From: Lentzea jiangxiensis
Lineage (GTDB): Bacteria > Actinomycetota > Actinomycetes > Mycobacteriales > Pseudonocardiaceae
Length of the DNA: 54,215 bases
Assembly (NCBI RefSeq): GCF_900104175.1
Contig: NZ_FNIX01000029.1
Coordinates: 1-54,215 of the forward strand
Reading direction: 5' to 3'
The notes under the pieces are model-generated. The model saw only the letters and a list, made by a program, of their open reading frames with translations. It ran no database searches and had not been told where the DNA came from. Every line of letters begins with the position of its first letter. Position 1 is the first letter of the stretch. This document shows, piece after piece, positions 40,250 to 49,700 of this stretch. Position numbers and translations under genes: made by a program.

Positions 40250-42152
40250 GGCGCAGGTCGGCACCCGCGTGCAGGGTCCAGGCGAGGCCGAGGACGTTGC
40301 CCCGGCCGAGCATCTCCCAGCGTGTGCGCCGCACCGCCTCGCCCGCGGGCATGCCGCCGGCGAGCCTCGCCAGCAGCATGCCGCTCACCCAGCCGGCCAT
40401 GCCCTGGTCGACGACCACCTCCGGGTGGACCACACCGGCGGCACCGGCCTGGTTCACGAACGCGTCGACCAGGTGCGCCGCCGGTGACGTCGTCACGACC
40501 AGCGGCCGGTGGGGCCACCCGTCGATCTCGACCGGCTCCAGGGCGTTCTCGTCGTAGACGAGGTGCAGGACGTCCGCACGCTCGTCGGCCAGCGCGCGCG
40601 GAAGGTCCGCGGGGCTGACGTAGGCGGACGAGATGACCTCCGGCGGCAGGAAGGACATCAGCTCGGCCACGTGCCGCTGGGTGAGCGCCCGGTCGAGGCC
40701 GGGGTCGGCGGCCAGCGCGACCTGGACCTGGCGACCGGTCGGCGAGACCTGCCACGCCAGCGGGCCCGCCGGCTGTTCGAGGACGCTCGACAGGCCCCAG
40801 AAACCGAAGGGGCACAACACGTTCCCGCTGTGGTCCGGTTCCGGGCAGCCGAGTGGCACCTCTCCCCCGGCGCCGAACGGGCCGAACCGCGACACCGACG
40901 CGCACAGCCGGTACGGGCCTTCGGCGAACGGCAGGTCGTAGACGTGCGCCCACGGCACGCGCGTCGCGCCCGCGACCGTGATCACCCCTCCGCGCCGGAC
41001 CGCCGCGCCACCGGGGAACAGCCGGGCGTGCAGCGCGGCACCCCGCACCGCGAACGCGGCCAGGTCTTCGCAGAACGCCGGGAAGCCCTTGCCGTACCAG
41101 GGGTCCAGCCCGGACACGACCGGGAGTTCGGCGACCGGGCCCACGCCGACCGGGTGCGGCACGCCGCCGGTCGTCACCAGTGCCCGTTCGCCGAGCACCA
41201 GGACCGACGCCGTCCGGGACGACAGGGGCGCGAGGTCCGCGAACGTCCGGGAGAGCCGGAACCGCGACCAGACCCGCGACTCGCCTCCGCCGACCGGCAG
41301 CACGACCTGCTGGACGTGCACGGGCACGGCGCCGCGGTAGATGACCAGCTCACCGCTCCACGGCACGGATGCGTACGGGGTCGTCACCGGGAAGCTGACC
41401 CACGGGCTCGCGCCGTCCGCCGGCAGCACGAACGTCTCGGTCTGCACCTCGCGGCCGTTCATGCCGAGCACCGCTCGCAGTTCCAGGTCGCCGGGCAGGG
41501 TGGGGCCGGCTCCGACGCGGGTCCACACCTCGTACCGGGCGCCGGGCCGCAGCGCTCCGGCGATGCCCTCCGTGGCTCCGGGGAGCGCGACCACGACCGG
41601 CACGGACCGGTCGGCGACCACAGGCGGTGCGGGGAGGGTGGTGTAGGTCATCATCCCGCGCCGTTCCCGCTCGCGGAACTGCCAGAGGACGTCCTCGACG
41701 CGGCCCTCGCCGGAGCCGTGCGGCACGGCGAGGACGACGTGCGGCGCGCTCCAGCCCATCAGCACCGAGGTGGTGTCCACACCGGGCACCCACGTGTGCA
41801 CGGCGGTGAACAGCACGACCGGGCGGCCGAGTCCGCGCAGGGCGGCCACGACGGGGGCCGAGTCCCACGAGCGCGTGTCGTGCAGCGCCACCAGGTCGCC
41901 GGGGACGTCCGGGATCGGCGGCAGCGACGAGGCGGAGGCGAAGTGGCGGAGGTCCAGGACGGCGAACCGCAGCGGGCGCACCCGCGTGGCGACCGTCGTG
42001 GAGGCGGCGGCGCCGACCGGCAGGCCCGCGCTGACCTGGGCCCAGCCCGCCGGATCGGTGATCACGACCAGCGAGGCCGACGGGGTCAGGGCCGCGACGA
42101 AGTCCAGTGGTGAACCCTCACCACCGGTGACGGTGAACTCAACGGGCGCCAC
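40242..42152 (-). CDS. protein with degenerate CHAT-like C-terminal domain
   Basis: 636 residues with no signal peptide or clear TM. The C-terminal part (about 450-636) follows the CHAT caspase-like layout: VLHLVYDEN (near 530), PLVVTTSPAAH (near 553), AGAAGVVHPEVVVDQGMAGWVSGMLLARL and GEAVRRTRWEML. The active-site pair is damaged: the second glycine-linked element after the His is lost, and the usual Cys is replaced within TTSPAA. The N-terminal part contains a beta-rich region (about 190-290). It lies 22 bases after ctaB on the same strand and may be co-transcribed. GTG start. Confidence 0.6.
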   Translation of the reverse strand: MAPVEFTVTGGEGSPLDFVAALTPSASLVVITDPAGWAQVSAGLPVGAAASTTVATRVRPLRFAVLDLRHFASASSLPPIPDVPGDLVALHDTRSWDSAPVVAALRGLGRPVVLFTAVHTWVPGVDTTSVLMGWSAPHVVLAVPHGSGEGRVEDVLWQFRERERRGMMTYTTLPAPPVVADRSVPVVVALPGATEGIAGALRPGARYEVWTRVGAGPTLPGDLELRAVLGMNGREVQTETFVLPADGASPWVSFPVTTPYASVPWSGELVIYRGAVPVHVQQVVLPVGGGESRVWSRFRLSRTFADLAPLSSRTASVLVLGERALVTTGGVPHPVGVGPVAELPVVSGLDPWYGKGFPAFCEDLAAFAVRGAALHARLFPGGAAVRRGGVITVAGATRVPWAHVYDLPFAEGPYRLCASVSRFGPFGAGGEVPLGCPEPDHSGNVLCPFGFWGLSSVLEQPAGPLAWQVSPTGRQVQVALAADPGLDRALTQRHVAELMSFLPPEVISSAYVSPADLPRALADERADVLHLVYDENALEPVEIDGWPHRPLVVTTSPAAHLVDAFVNQAGAAGVVHPEVVVDQGMAGWVSGMLLARLAGGMPAGEAVRRTRWEMLGRGNVLGLAWTLHAGADLRLR

Positions 42153-42174
42153 AGCCGTACGCCTGGAAGTGCAG

Positions 42175-43098
42175 CTAGAACGGCCAGCCCAGCACCGGCA
42201 ACCCGACCACGGCGTCCACGGCGAGACCGCAGAACACGAGCATCAGGTAGAGGTTCGACATGTGGAAGAACTTCATGGTGTTCGTGGAGCCGCCACGGCG
42301 CACGACGTTGTGCAACTTGTGCGCGAAGACGGCGAACCACACGCCGGACAGCGCCGCGACCGCCACGTAGATCCACGAGGTGACGGGGGCGAGGGCCAGG
42401 GTGCACAGGACGGTGATCCAGCTGTAGATCACGATCTGCCGCGTCACCTGCTGAGCTGTGGCCACCACGGGCAGCATCGGCACGCCTGCTCGGGCGTAGT
42501 CCTCCTTGAACTTCATCGCGAGGGCCCAGGTGTGCGGCGGCGTCCAGAAGAAGATGACGCCGAACATGACCAGCGCGGGCCACTCGACGGTGCCCGTCAC
42601 CGCGCTCCAGCCGATGATCACCGGCATGCAGCCCGCCATGCCGCCCCAGATGATGTTCTGCGAGGTGCGGCGCTTGAGAACCAGCGTGTAGACGAAGATG
42701 TAGAAGAGGATCGTCGCGACCGCGAAGGCCGCGGACATCAGATTGACGAAGATCCACAGGAACGCGAACGAGAAGACGCCGAGCACGATGCCGAAGATCA
42801 GGGCGTTGCGCGGCGGGATGGCGTTGTGCGCGAGCGGGCGGGCCGCCGTCCGCTTCATGACCGAGTCGATGTCGGCGTCGACGAAGCAGTTGAGGGCGTT
42901 GGCGGACCCCGCGGCGAGCGTGCCGCCGGTGAGGGTGCAGGCGATCAGCCACAGCGGCGGCAGGCCGTGCTGGGCCAGGAGCATCGCGGGGATCGTGGTG
43001 ATCAGCAGGAGCTCGATGACCCGCGGCTTGGTGAGTGCCACATAGGCGCCAACTACCTGACGAGGCGACCGTTGAGGGGCCTCGAGGACGGCACTCAT
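42175..43098 (-). CDS. ctaB: protohaem IX farnesyltransferase CtaB
   Basis: 307 residues, nine membrane helices of the UbiA superfamily. It transfers farnesyl diphosphate to haem B to form haem O, the substrate of CtaA. The two Asp-rich loops are NCFVDADIDSVMKRTAARPLA (DxxxD) and the second-loop FKEDYARAGVPMLPV. ATG 43098 with AGGAG ten bases upstream is preferred; ATG 43116 is in frame. It is divergent from tkt, as in mycobacteria (Rv1451/Rv1449c region). Confidence 0.93.
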   Translation of the reverse strand: MSAVLEAPQRSPRQVVGAYVALTKPRVIELLLITTIPAMLLAQHGLPPLWLIACTLTGGTLAAGSANALNCFVDADIDSVMKRTAARPLAHNAIPPRNALIFGIVLGVFSFAFLWIFVNLMSAAFAVATILFYIFVYTLVLKRRTSQNIIWGGMAGCMPVIIGWSAVTGTVEWPALVMFGVIFFWTPPHTWALAMKFKEDYARAGVPMLPVVATAQQVTRQIVIYSWITVLCTLALAPVTSWIYVAVAALSGVWFAVFAHKLHNVVRRGGSTNTMKFFHMSNLYLMLVFCGLAVDAVVGLPVLGWPF

Positions 43099-43350
43099 CG
43101 CGTGATCGCTCCTCATGGTGCATGTGGTGGGGAATCCAGCGATTGATGGTAACTGCGTTCAATATTCACAGCCCGTTCGGGTACTCGTGTGCCTGGGCAC
43201 ACACCGGCCTGCGACCTTCCGGCACAACATCCGAATCACTCAGGACTAGGCTGGCCGGAGGACGTGGGAGACACGCGGGTCAGGCTCTTCGGGATCGATT
43301 CCGAAGCGGCCGGGCACCCGCCCTAGCGACAAGTTTGGAGCTGTAAGTCC
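43099..43350. promoter_or_regulatory. divergent ctaB-tkt promoter region
   Basis: 252 bases. A plus-strand TAGGCT at 43247-43252 is a candidate -10 for the pentose phosphate operon, and a minus-strand TACCAT near 43147-43152 one for ctaB. -35 elements are weak in both. Nothing else is recognised. Confidence 0.45.
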
Positions 43351-45441
43351 GTGACCGTCACCGACGACATCGCCCGGCTCACCAAGGCCGATCTGCCTGA
43401 CGACTGGACCGAGCTCGACAAGCGCGCCGTCGACACCGCGCGCGTGCTCGCGGCGGACGCCGTGCAGAACGTCGGCAACGGCCATCCCGGCACGGCGATG
43501 AGCCTCGCACCCCTGGCGTACACGCTGTTCCAGCGGGTGCTGCGGCACGACCCCGCCGACCCGGACTGGATCGGCCGCGACCGGTTCGTGCTGTCCGCGG
43601 GCCACTCCAGCCTGACCCTGTACGTCCAGCTGTTCCTGTCGGGCTACGGCCTGGAGCTGGACGACCTGAAGCACCTGCGCAAGTGGGGCTCGAAGACGCC
43701 GGGCCACCCCGAGCACGGCCACACCCGCGGTGTGGAGATCACCACCGGCCCGCTCGGCTCCGGTCTCGCCGCCGCCGTCGGCATGGCGATGGCCGCCCGC
43801 CGCGAGCGCGGCCTGTTCGACCCGTCGGCCGCGCCGGGTGAGAGCCCGTTCGACCACCACGTCTACGTGATCGCCTCCGACGGCGACATCGAGGAGGGCG
43901 TCACCTCCGAGGCGTCGTCGCTCGCCGGCACGCAGCAGCTGGGGAACCTGGTCGTCTTCTACGACGACAACAAGATCTCCATCGAGGACGACACGACGAT
44001 CGCGCTGTCCGAGGACACCGCGAAGCGCTACGAGGCCTACGGCTGGCACGTCCAGGTCGTCGAGTCCGGCGAGAACGTCAAGGGCATCCTCGAGGCGGTC
44101 GAGAAGGCCAAGGCCGTCACCGACAAGCCGTCGTTCATCCTGCTGCGCACGATCATCGGCTACCCGGCGCCGAACAAGCAGAACACCGGTGCCGCGCACG
44201 GTGCCGCGCTCGGCGTCGACGAGGTCAAGGCCACCAAGGAGATCCTCGGCTTCGACCCCGAGCAGACCTTCGAGGTCGCCGACGAGGTCCTCGCGCACGC
44301 CCGCGAGGTCGTCAAGCGCGGTGAGCACGCCAAGGCCGAGTGGCAGAAGAGCTTCGACGCGTGGGCCTCGGCCAACGCCGAGAACAAGGCCCTGCTGGAC
44401 CGCCTGGTCGCCCGTGAGCTCCCCGAGGGCTGGGACGCCGGTCTGCCCGTGTACGAGGTGGGCGGCAAGGAGATCCCGACCCGCAAGGCCTCCGGTGAGG
44501 TCATCAACGCGCTCGCCGAGCAGCTCCCGGAGCTGTGGGGCGGTTCCGCCGACCTGGCCGAGTCGAACCTGACCACGATCAAGGGCGCGAAGTCGTTCGG
44601 CCCGGCGGAGATCTCCACCGGCATGTGGAGCGCCGACCCGTACGGCCGCGTGCTGCACTTCGGTGTCCGCGAGAACGCCATGGGCATGATCCTCAACGGC
44701 ATCGCGCTGCACGGCCCGACCCGCCCGTTCGGCGGCACGTTCCTCGTGTTCTCCGACTACATGCGCCCCGCGGTGCGCCTGGCCGCGATCATGAAGGCCG
44801 CCGTCACGTACGTGTGGACGCACGACTCCATCGGCCTGGGCGAGGACGGCCCGACGCACCAGCCGATCGAGCACCTCGCCGCCCTGCGCGCGATCCCGGA
44901 CTTCGCGGTCGTCCGCCCCGGTGACGCGAACGAGACCGCCTTCGCGTGGAAGGCCGTCATCGAGCAGCTCGGCCCGGTCGGTCTCGCGCTGAGCCGGCAG
45001 AACCTCCCGATCCTGGAGGGCACCTCCGCGGAGGGCGTGAAGCGCGGCGGTTACGTGCTCTTCGGTGACGAGAACCCGGAGATCGTGATCATCGGCACCG
45101 GCTCTGAGCTGCAGGTCGCCGCCGAGGCCGGGAAGGTTCTGCAGGGCGAGGGCGTTGCAGTGAGCGTGGTCTCCATGCCGTCCATCGACTGGTTCGAGAA
45201 GCAGGACGCCGACTACCGCGAGTCGGTCATCCCGTCGTCGGTGAAGGCCCGCGTCGCCGTGGAGGCCGGCATCGCGCAGCCGTGGTACCGCTACGTCGGC
45301 GACGCCGGCGAGATCGTGTCGATCGAGCACTTCGGTGCCTCGGCCGACTACCAGGTCCTGTTCAAGGAGTTCGGCTTCACGACGGACGACGTCGTCGCCG
45401 CCGCCCGCCGTTCCCTTGACAACGTGAGGGGTAAGAAGTGA
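43351..45441 (+). CDS. tkt: transketolase
   Basis: 696 residues, full length. The thiamine diphosphate enzyme moves two-carbon units between sugar phosphates. Motifs seen: NVGNGHPGTAMSLAPLAYTLF (catalytic His region), GPLGSGLA, ASDGDIEEG...FYDDNKISIE (TPP/Mg binding), and DSIGLGEDGPTHQP in the second half. GTG start; first gene of a six-gene pentose phosphate operon, overlapping tal by four bases. Confidence 0.96.
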   Translation: MTVTDDIARLTKADLPDDWTELDKRAVDTARVLAADAVQNVGNGHPGTAMSLAPLAYTLFQRVLRHDPADPDWIGRDRFVLSAGHSSLTLYVQLFLSGYGLELDDLKHLRKWGSKTPGHPEHGHTRGVEITTGPLGSGLAAAVGMAMAARRERGLFDPSAAPGESPFDHHVYVIASDGDIEEGVTSEASSLAGTQQLGNLVVFYDDNKISIEDDTTIALSEDTAKRYEAYGWHVQVVESGENVKGILEAVEKAKAVTDKPSFILLRTIIGYPAPNKQNTGAAHGAALGVDEVKATKEILGFDPEQTFEVADEVLAHAREVVKRGEHAKAEWQKSFDAWASANAENKALLDRLVARELPEGWDAGLPVYEVGGKEIPTRKASGEVINALAEQLPELWGGSADLAESNLTTIKGAKSFGPAEISTGMWSADPYGRVLHFGVRENAMGMILNGIALHGPTRPFGGTFLVFSDYMRPAVRLAAIMKAAVTYVWTHDSIGLGEDGPTHQPIEHLAALRAIPDFAVVRPGDANETAFAWKAVIEQLGPVGLALSRQNLPILEGTSAEGVKRGGYVLFGDENPEIVIIGTGSELQVAAEAGKVLQGEGVAVSVVSMPSIDWFEKQDADYRESVIPSSVKARVAVEAGIAQPWYRYVGDAGEIVSIEHFGASADYQVLFKEFGFTTDDVVAAARRSLDNVRGKK

Positions 45442-46550
45442 GCAAGCCGAATTTGGAAGCGCTGTCCGGCGCCGGTGTCTCGATCTGGCTCGACGACCTG
45501 TCCCGCGAACGGCTCACCAGCGGCAACCTGGACGAGCTGATCCGCGACTGGAACGTCGTCGGGGTCACGACGAACCCGACGATCTTCGCCGGGGCGCTGT
45601 CGAAGGGCGAGTCCTACGACGAGCAGGTCCGCGAGCTCGCGAACCGGGGCGCCGACACCGAGGCCACCATCCGCGAGGTCACGACGACAGACGTGCGCAA
45701 CGCGTGCGACAAGTTCCGCGACATCTACAACTCGACGAACGGCGTGGACGGCCGCGTGTCGATCGAGGTCGACCCGCGCCTGGCGTTCGAGACGGACAAG
45801 ACCGTCGCCGAGGCGCAGGACCTGTGGAAGACCGTCGACCGGCCGAACCTGCTGGTGAAGATCCCGGCCACCGAGGCGGGCATCCCGGCGATCACGAAGG
45901 TGATCGGCGAGGGCATCTCCGTCAACGTGACGCTGATCTTCTCCGTCGAGCGGTACGAGAAGGTCATGGAGGCCTACATCGCGGGCCTCGAGCAGGCCAA
46001 GGCGAACGGCCACGACCTCCGATCGATCCACTCGGTCGCGTCGTTCTTCGTGTCCCGCGTGGACACCGAGATCGACAAGCGCCTCGACAAGATCGGCACG
46101 GACGAGGCGACCGCGCTCAAGGGCAAGGCCGCGCTCGCCAACGCCTGGATCGCCTACGGCTCGTTCGAGAAGACGTTCCGGGGTGAGCGCTGGGAGGCCC
46201 TGAAGGCGGCCGGCGCGAACGCGCAGCGTCCTCTGTGGGCGTCGACCGGCGTGAAGGACCCGAGCTACTCCCCCACCCTCTACGTCGACCAGCTCGTCGT
46301 GAACGACGTCGTGAACACGATGCCGGAGAAGACGCTGCAGGCCGTCGCCGACGCGGGCAAGATCACCGGTGACACCGTCACCGGACGCGCCGCGGAAGGC
46401 CAGGAGGTGTTCGACCAGCTCGCCGCCGCGGGAATCGACCTCCAGGACGTGTTCGTCGCGCTGGAGACCGAGGGCGTCGAGAAGTTCGAGAAGTCCTGGG
46501 AAGAGTTGCTCGAGACGGTGACGAACCAACTGGCTCAACTGAAGGGCTGA
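45438..46550 (+). CDS. tal: transaldolase
   Basis: 370 residues, the long actinobacterial transaldolase type, moving dihydroxyacetone units through a Schiff base. The lysine lies in LLVKIPATEAG (near 141), and WNVVGVTTNPTIFAGAL and SVNVTLIFSVERYE are barrel strands. GTG overlapping the tkt stop. It is followed after seven bases by pgi. Confidence 0.95.
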   Translation: MSKPNLEALSGAGVSIWLDDLSRERLTSGNLDELIRDWNVVGVTTNPTIFAGALSKGESYDEQVRELANRGADTEATIREVTTTDVRNACDKFRDIYNSTNGVDGRVSIEVDPRLAFETDKTVAEAQDLWKTVDRPNLLVKIPATEAGIPAITKVIGEGISVNVTLIFSVERYEKVMEAYIAGLEQAKANGHDLRSIHSVASFFVSRVDTEIDKRLDKIGTDEATALKGKAALANAWIAYGSFEKTFRGERWEALKAAGANAQRPLWASTGVKDPSYSPTLYVDQLVVNDVVNTMPEKTLQAVADAGKITGDTVTGRAAEGQEVFDQLAAAGIDLQDVFVALETEGVEKFEKSWEELLETVTNQLAQLKG

Positions 46551-46557
46551 TACCCAA

Positions 46558-48162
46558 GTGACCTCCGTCGAAATCGTGAGGTCACCGAACGCCGACCAGG
46601 TCAGCACCATCGCTGCTGACCTGGTCGCGGATTCGGTGCCGAGCAAGCTGACCGCGCAGGACCCGACCCTGTGGGGGCCGGAAGCCGAGTCCGAGGCGAG
46701 CATCCGCCTCTCGTGGACGACGTTGCACGAGACGTCCCGTCCACTGCTCCCGGAGCTCAAGGCGCTGCGCGAGGAACTGCACGCCGAGGGCGTCGACCGC
46801 GTCGTGCTCGCCGGGATGGGCGGCTCGTCGCTGGCCCCCGAGGTGATCACGCGGACGCAGGGCGTCCCGCTGGTCGTGCTGGACACCACCGATCCCGCCC
46901 AGGTCGCCGACGCTCTCGCCGGTGACCTCGAGCGCACGGTGATCGTGGTGTCGTCCAAGTCCGGTGGCACGGTCGAGACCGACAGCCACCGGCGGATCTT
47001 CGAGAAGGCTTTCGCCGACGCGGGCATCGACGCCGCGTCGCGCATCGTGGTGGTCACCGACCCCGGCTCGCCGCTGCAGACCGCGTCCGAGGAGGCGGGC
47101 TACCGCAAGGTGTTCCTGGCCGACCCGAACGTCGGTGGCCGGTACTCGGCGCTGACGGCGTTCGGCCTGGTGCCGTCCTACCTCGCCGGCGCCGACGTGG
47201 AGTCGCTCCTCGACGACGCGGCCGAAGTCGCCGAGGTCGTGTCGCAGGACGACGTGGACAACCCGGCCGTCCGATTGGCCGCGATCTTCGGTGCCGCGCA
47301 CGCGAACGGCGCCGAGAAGATCGTCTTCGCGGACACCGGTTCGGGCATCAAGGGCTTCGGCGACTGGGCGGAGCAGCTGATCGCCGAGTCCACGGGCAAG
47401 AACGGCACCGGCCTGCTGCCGGTCGTCGTCGAGGGCCCCGGCGCCGAGGGCTTCGTGAACGCGCGTTCGGACGCCACGACCGTCGCGATCGGACCGGCCA
47501 CCGGCTCCGCGAACGTCGCGGTCGAGGGCAAGCTCGGCGCGCAGTTCCTGCTGTGGGAGTACGCGACCGCGCTCGTCGGCCGGGTGCTCGGCATCAACCC
47601 GTTCGACCAGCCCGACGTCGAGGCCGCGAAGAAGGCGGCGCGCGCGCTGCTGGACGCGCCGGTCGCGTCGGCGACCGCCCCGTCCTTCGTGGACGGACCG
47701 GTCCAGGGCCACGGCACCGACTGGGCGCAGCGCAAGGTGCACACGGTCGCGGAAGCGCTGGCGGCGCTCGTCGAAGTGGCGCCCGACCACGGCTACATCT
47801 CCGTTCAGGCGTACTTGGACAGGATCGACGACGCGTCGTTCGAGCTGCTCCGCGCGGAGATCGCGAAGAGGACGCACCTGCAGACCACGTTCGGCTGGGG
47901 TCCGCGCTTCCTGCACTCGACCGGCCAGTACCACAAGGGCGGTCACCAGAACGGTGTGTTCATCCAGATCACCGGCGAGTCCGGCGACGACCTGGAGGTG
48001 CCCGGCCGTCCGTACACGCTGGCGCAGCTGCAGCTCGCGCAGGCGCTCGGCGACGGTCAGGTGCTCGCCGAACACGGCCGTCCCGTGCTGCGGCTCCACC
48101 TCGAGGACCGCATCGCAGGTCTCGCCCAGCTCGTCGAGGCAGTCCAGGAGGACGGCTCGTGA
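46558..48162 (+). CDS. pgi: glucose-6-phosphate isomerase
   Basis: 534 residues with SIS-type sugar-binding folds: VLAGMGGSSLAPEV and VVSSKSGGTVETDSHRRIF bind the phosphate, and the C-terminal HSTGQYHKGGHQNGVF holds the ring-opening histidine region. It joins glycolysis to the oxidative pentose phosphate pathway. Its place between tal and zwf is not the mycobacterial arrangement, where pgi lies elsewhere, but is known in other actinomycetes. GTG start; ends overlapping zwf (GTGA). Confidence 0.9.
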   Translation: MTSVEIVRSPNADQVSTIAADLVADSVPSKLTAQDPTLWGPEAESEASIRLSWTTLHETSRPLLPELKALREELHAEGVDRVVLAGMGGSSLAPEVITRTQGVPLVVLDTTDPAQVADALAGDLERTVIVVSSKSGGTVETDSHRRIFEKAFADAGIDAASRIVVVTDPGSPLQTASEEAGYRKVFLADPNVGGRYSALTAFGLVPSYLAGADVESLLDDAAEVAEVVSQDDVDNPAVRLAAIFGAAHANGAEKIVFADTGSGIKGFGDWAEQLIAESTGKNGTGLLPVVVEGPGAEGFVNARSDATTVAIGPATGSANVAVEGKLGAQFLLWEYATALVGRVLGINPFDQPDVEAAKKAARALLDAPVASATAPSFVDGPVQGHGTDWAQRKVHTVAEALAALVEVAPDHGYISVQAYLDRIDDASFELLRAEIAKRTHLQTTFGWGPRFLHSTGQYHKGGHQNGVFIQITGESGDDLEVPGRPYTLAQLQLAQALGDGQVLAEHGRPVLRLHLEDRIAGLAQLVEAVQEDGS

Positions 48163-49700
48163 CCACATCCGCCAAGTGGCGCAACCCGCTGCGGGACGCG
48201 CGCGACAAGCGCCTGCCCCGCATCGCGGGCCCGAGCGCGCTGGTCATCTTCGGTGTCACCGGTGACCTGTCGCGCAAGAAGCTGATGCCCGCGATCTACG
48301 ACCTCGCGAACCGGGGTCTGCTGCCGCCGGGCTTCGGTCTCGTCGGCTTCGCCCGCCGCGACTGGGCCGACCAGGACTTCATGAAGGTCGTCCACGACGC
48401 GGTGAAGGAGCACGCGCGCACGCCGTTCAACGAGGCGGTCTGGGCGCAGCTCGCCGAGGGCATCCGGTTCGTGCAGGGCACGTTCGACGACGACGAGGCG
48501 TTCGACAACCTCGCGTCGTGCCTGGCGGCCCTCGACAGCGAGCGCGGCACGGGCGGCAACCACGCGTTCTACCTGTCGATCCCGCCGGGCGCGTTCCCGA
48601 CGGTGGTCAACCAGCTCAAGCGCGCGGGCCTCGCCCAGGCCAAGGACGACCAGTGGCGCCGCGTCGTCATCGAGAAGCCCTTCGGCCACGACCTGAAGTC
48701 GGCCAAGGAGCTCAACCGCACGGTCAACGAGGTCTTCCCCGAGGAGTCGGTGTTCCGCATCGACCACTACCTCGGCAAGGAGACCGTGCAGAACATCCTG
48801 GCGCTGCGGTTCGCGAACCAGCTGTACGAACCCATCTGGAACTCGAACTACGTCGACCACGTGCAGATCACCATGGCCGAGGACATCGGTCTCGGTGGCC
48901 GCGCCGGCTACTACGACGGCATCGGCGCGACGCGCGACGTCATCCAGAACCACCTGCTGCAGCTGCTCGCGCTGATCGCGATGGAGGAGCCCGTCTCCTT
49001 CAAGCCGGCCGACCTGCGGGCGGAGAAGGTGAAGATCCTCTCGGCGACGCGTCCTGCGGAGCCGTTCGAGGAGACCACCGCGCGCGGCCAGTACACCGGT
49101 GGCTGGCAGGGCGGCCAGAAGGTCCCCGGCCTGCTCGAGGAGGGCGGGTTCTCGCCCGAGTCGAAGACCGAGACGTTCGGCGCGATCACCTGCGAGGTCA
49201 ACACCCGCCGCTGGGCCGGGGTGCCGTTCTACCTGCGCACCGGCAAGCGCCTGGGCCGCCGCGTCACCGAGGTGGCCGTCGTGTTCAAGCGGGCGCCGCA
49301 CCTGCCGTTCGACGACACCGCGACCGAGGAGCTCGGGCAGAACGCCCTGGTGGTCCGCGTGCAGCCGGACGAGGGCGTGACGATCCGGTTCGGGTCGAAG
49401 GTGCCGGGCAACACGATGGAGGTCCGCGACGTCACGATGGACTTCGGCTACGGCCACTCGTTCACCGAGTCGTCGCCGGAGGCCTACGAGCGGCTGCTGC
49501 TCGACGTGCTGCTCGGTGAACCGTCGCTGTTCCCGAAGAACGATGAGGTCGAGCTCTCCTGGGAGATCCTCGACCCGGTGCTGGAGTTCTGGGCGCGCAA
49601 GGACGAACCCGCTCTCGAGAAGTACAAGGCCGGTACCTGGGGCCCGCCGTCGGCGCAGACGATGACCGCCAGGACCGGAAGGCAGTGGAGGCGTCCGTGA
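48159..49700 (+). CDS. zwf: glucose-6-phosphate dehydrogenase
   Basis: 513 residues. NADP-binding GVTGDLSRKKLMPA is near residue 33, the catalytic signature RIDHYLGKETVQN near 200, and EKPFGHD is present. It oxidises glucose-6-phosphate to 6-phosphogluconolactone, making NADPH. GTG start overlapping the pgi stop; its stop overlaps the opcA start. Confidence 0.95.
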   Translation: MTTSAKWRNPLRDARDKRLPRIAGPSALVIFGVTGDLSRKKLMPAIYDLANRGLLPPGFGLVGFARRDWADQDFMKVVHDAVKEHARTPFNEAVWAQLAEGIRFVQGTFDDDEAFDNLASCLAALDSERGTGGNHAFYLSIPPGAFPTVVNQLKRAGLAQAKDDQWRRVVIEKPFGHDLKSAKELNRTVNEVFPEESVFRIDHYLGKETVQNILALRFANQLYEPIWNSNYVDHVQITMAEDIGLGGRAGYYDGIGATRDVIQNHLLQLLALIAMEEPVSFKPADLRAEKVKILSATRPAEPFEETTARGQYTGGWQGGQKVPGLLEEGGFSPESKTETFGAITCEVNTRRWAGVPFYLRTGKRLGRRVTEVAVVFKRAPHLPFDDTATEELGQNALVVRVQPDEGVTIRFGSKVPGNTMEVRDVTMDFGYGHSFTESSPEAYERLLLDVLLGEPSLFPKNDEVELSWEILDPVLEFWARKDEPALEKYKAGTWGPPSAQTMTARTGRQWRRP

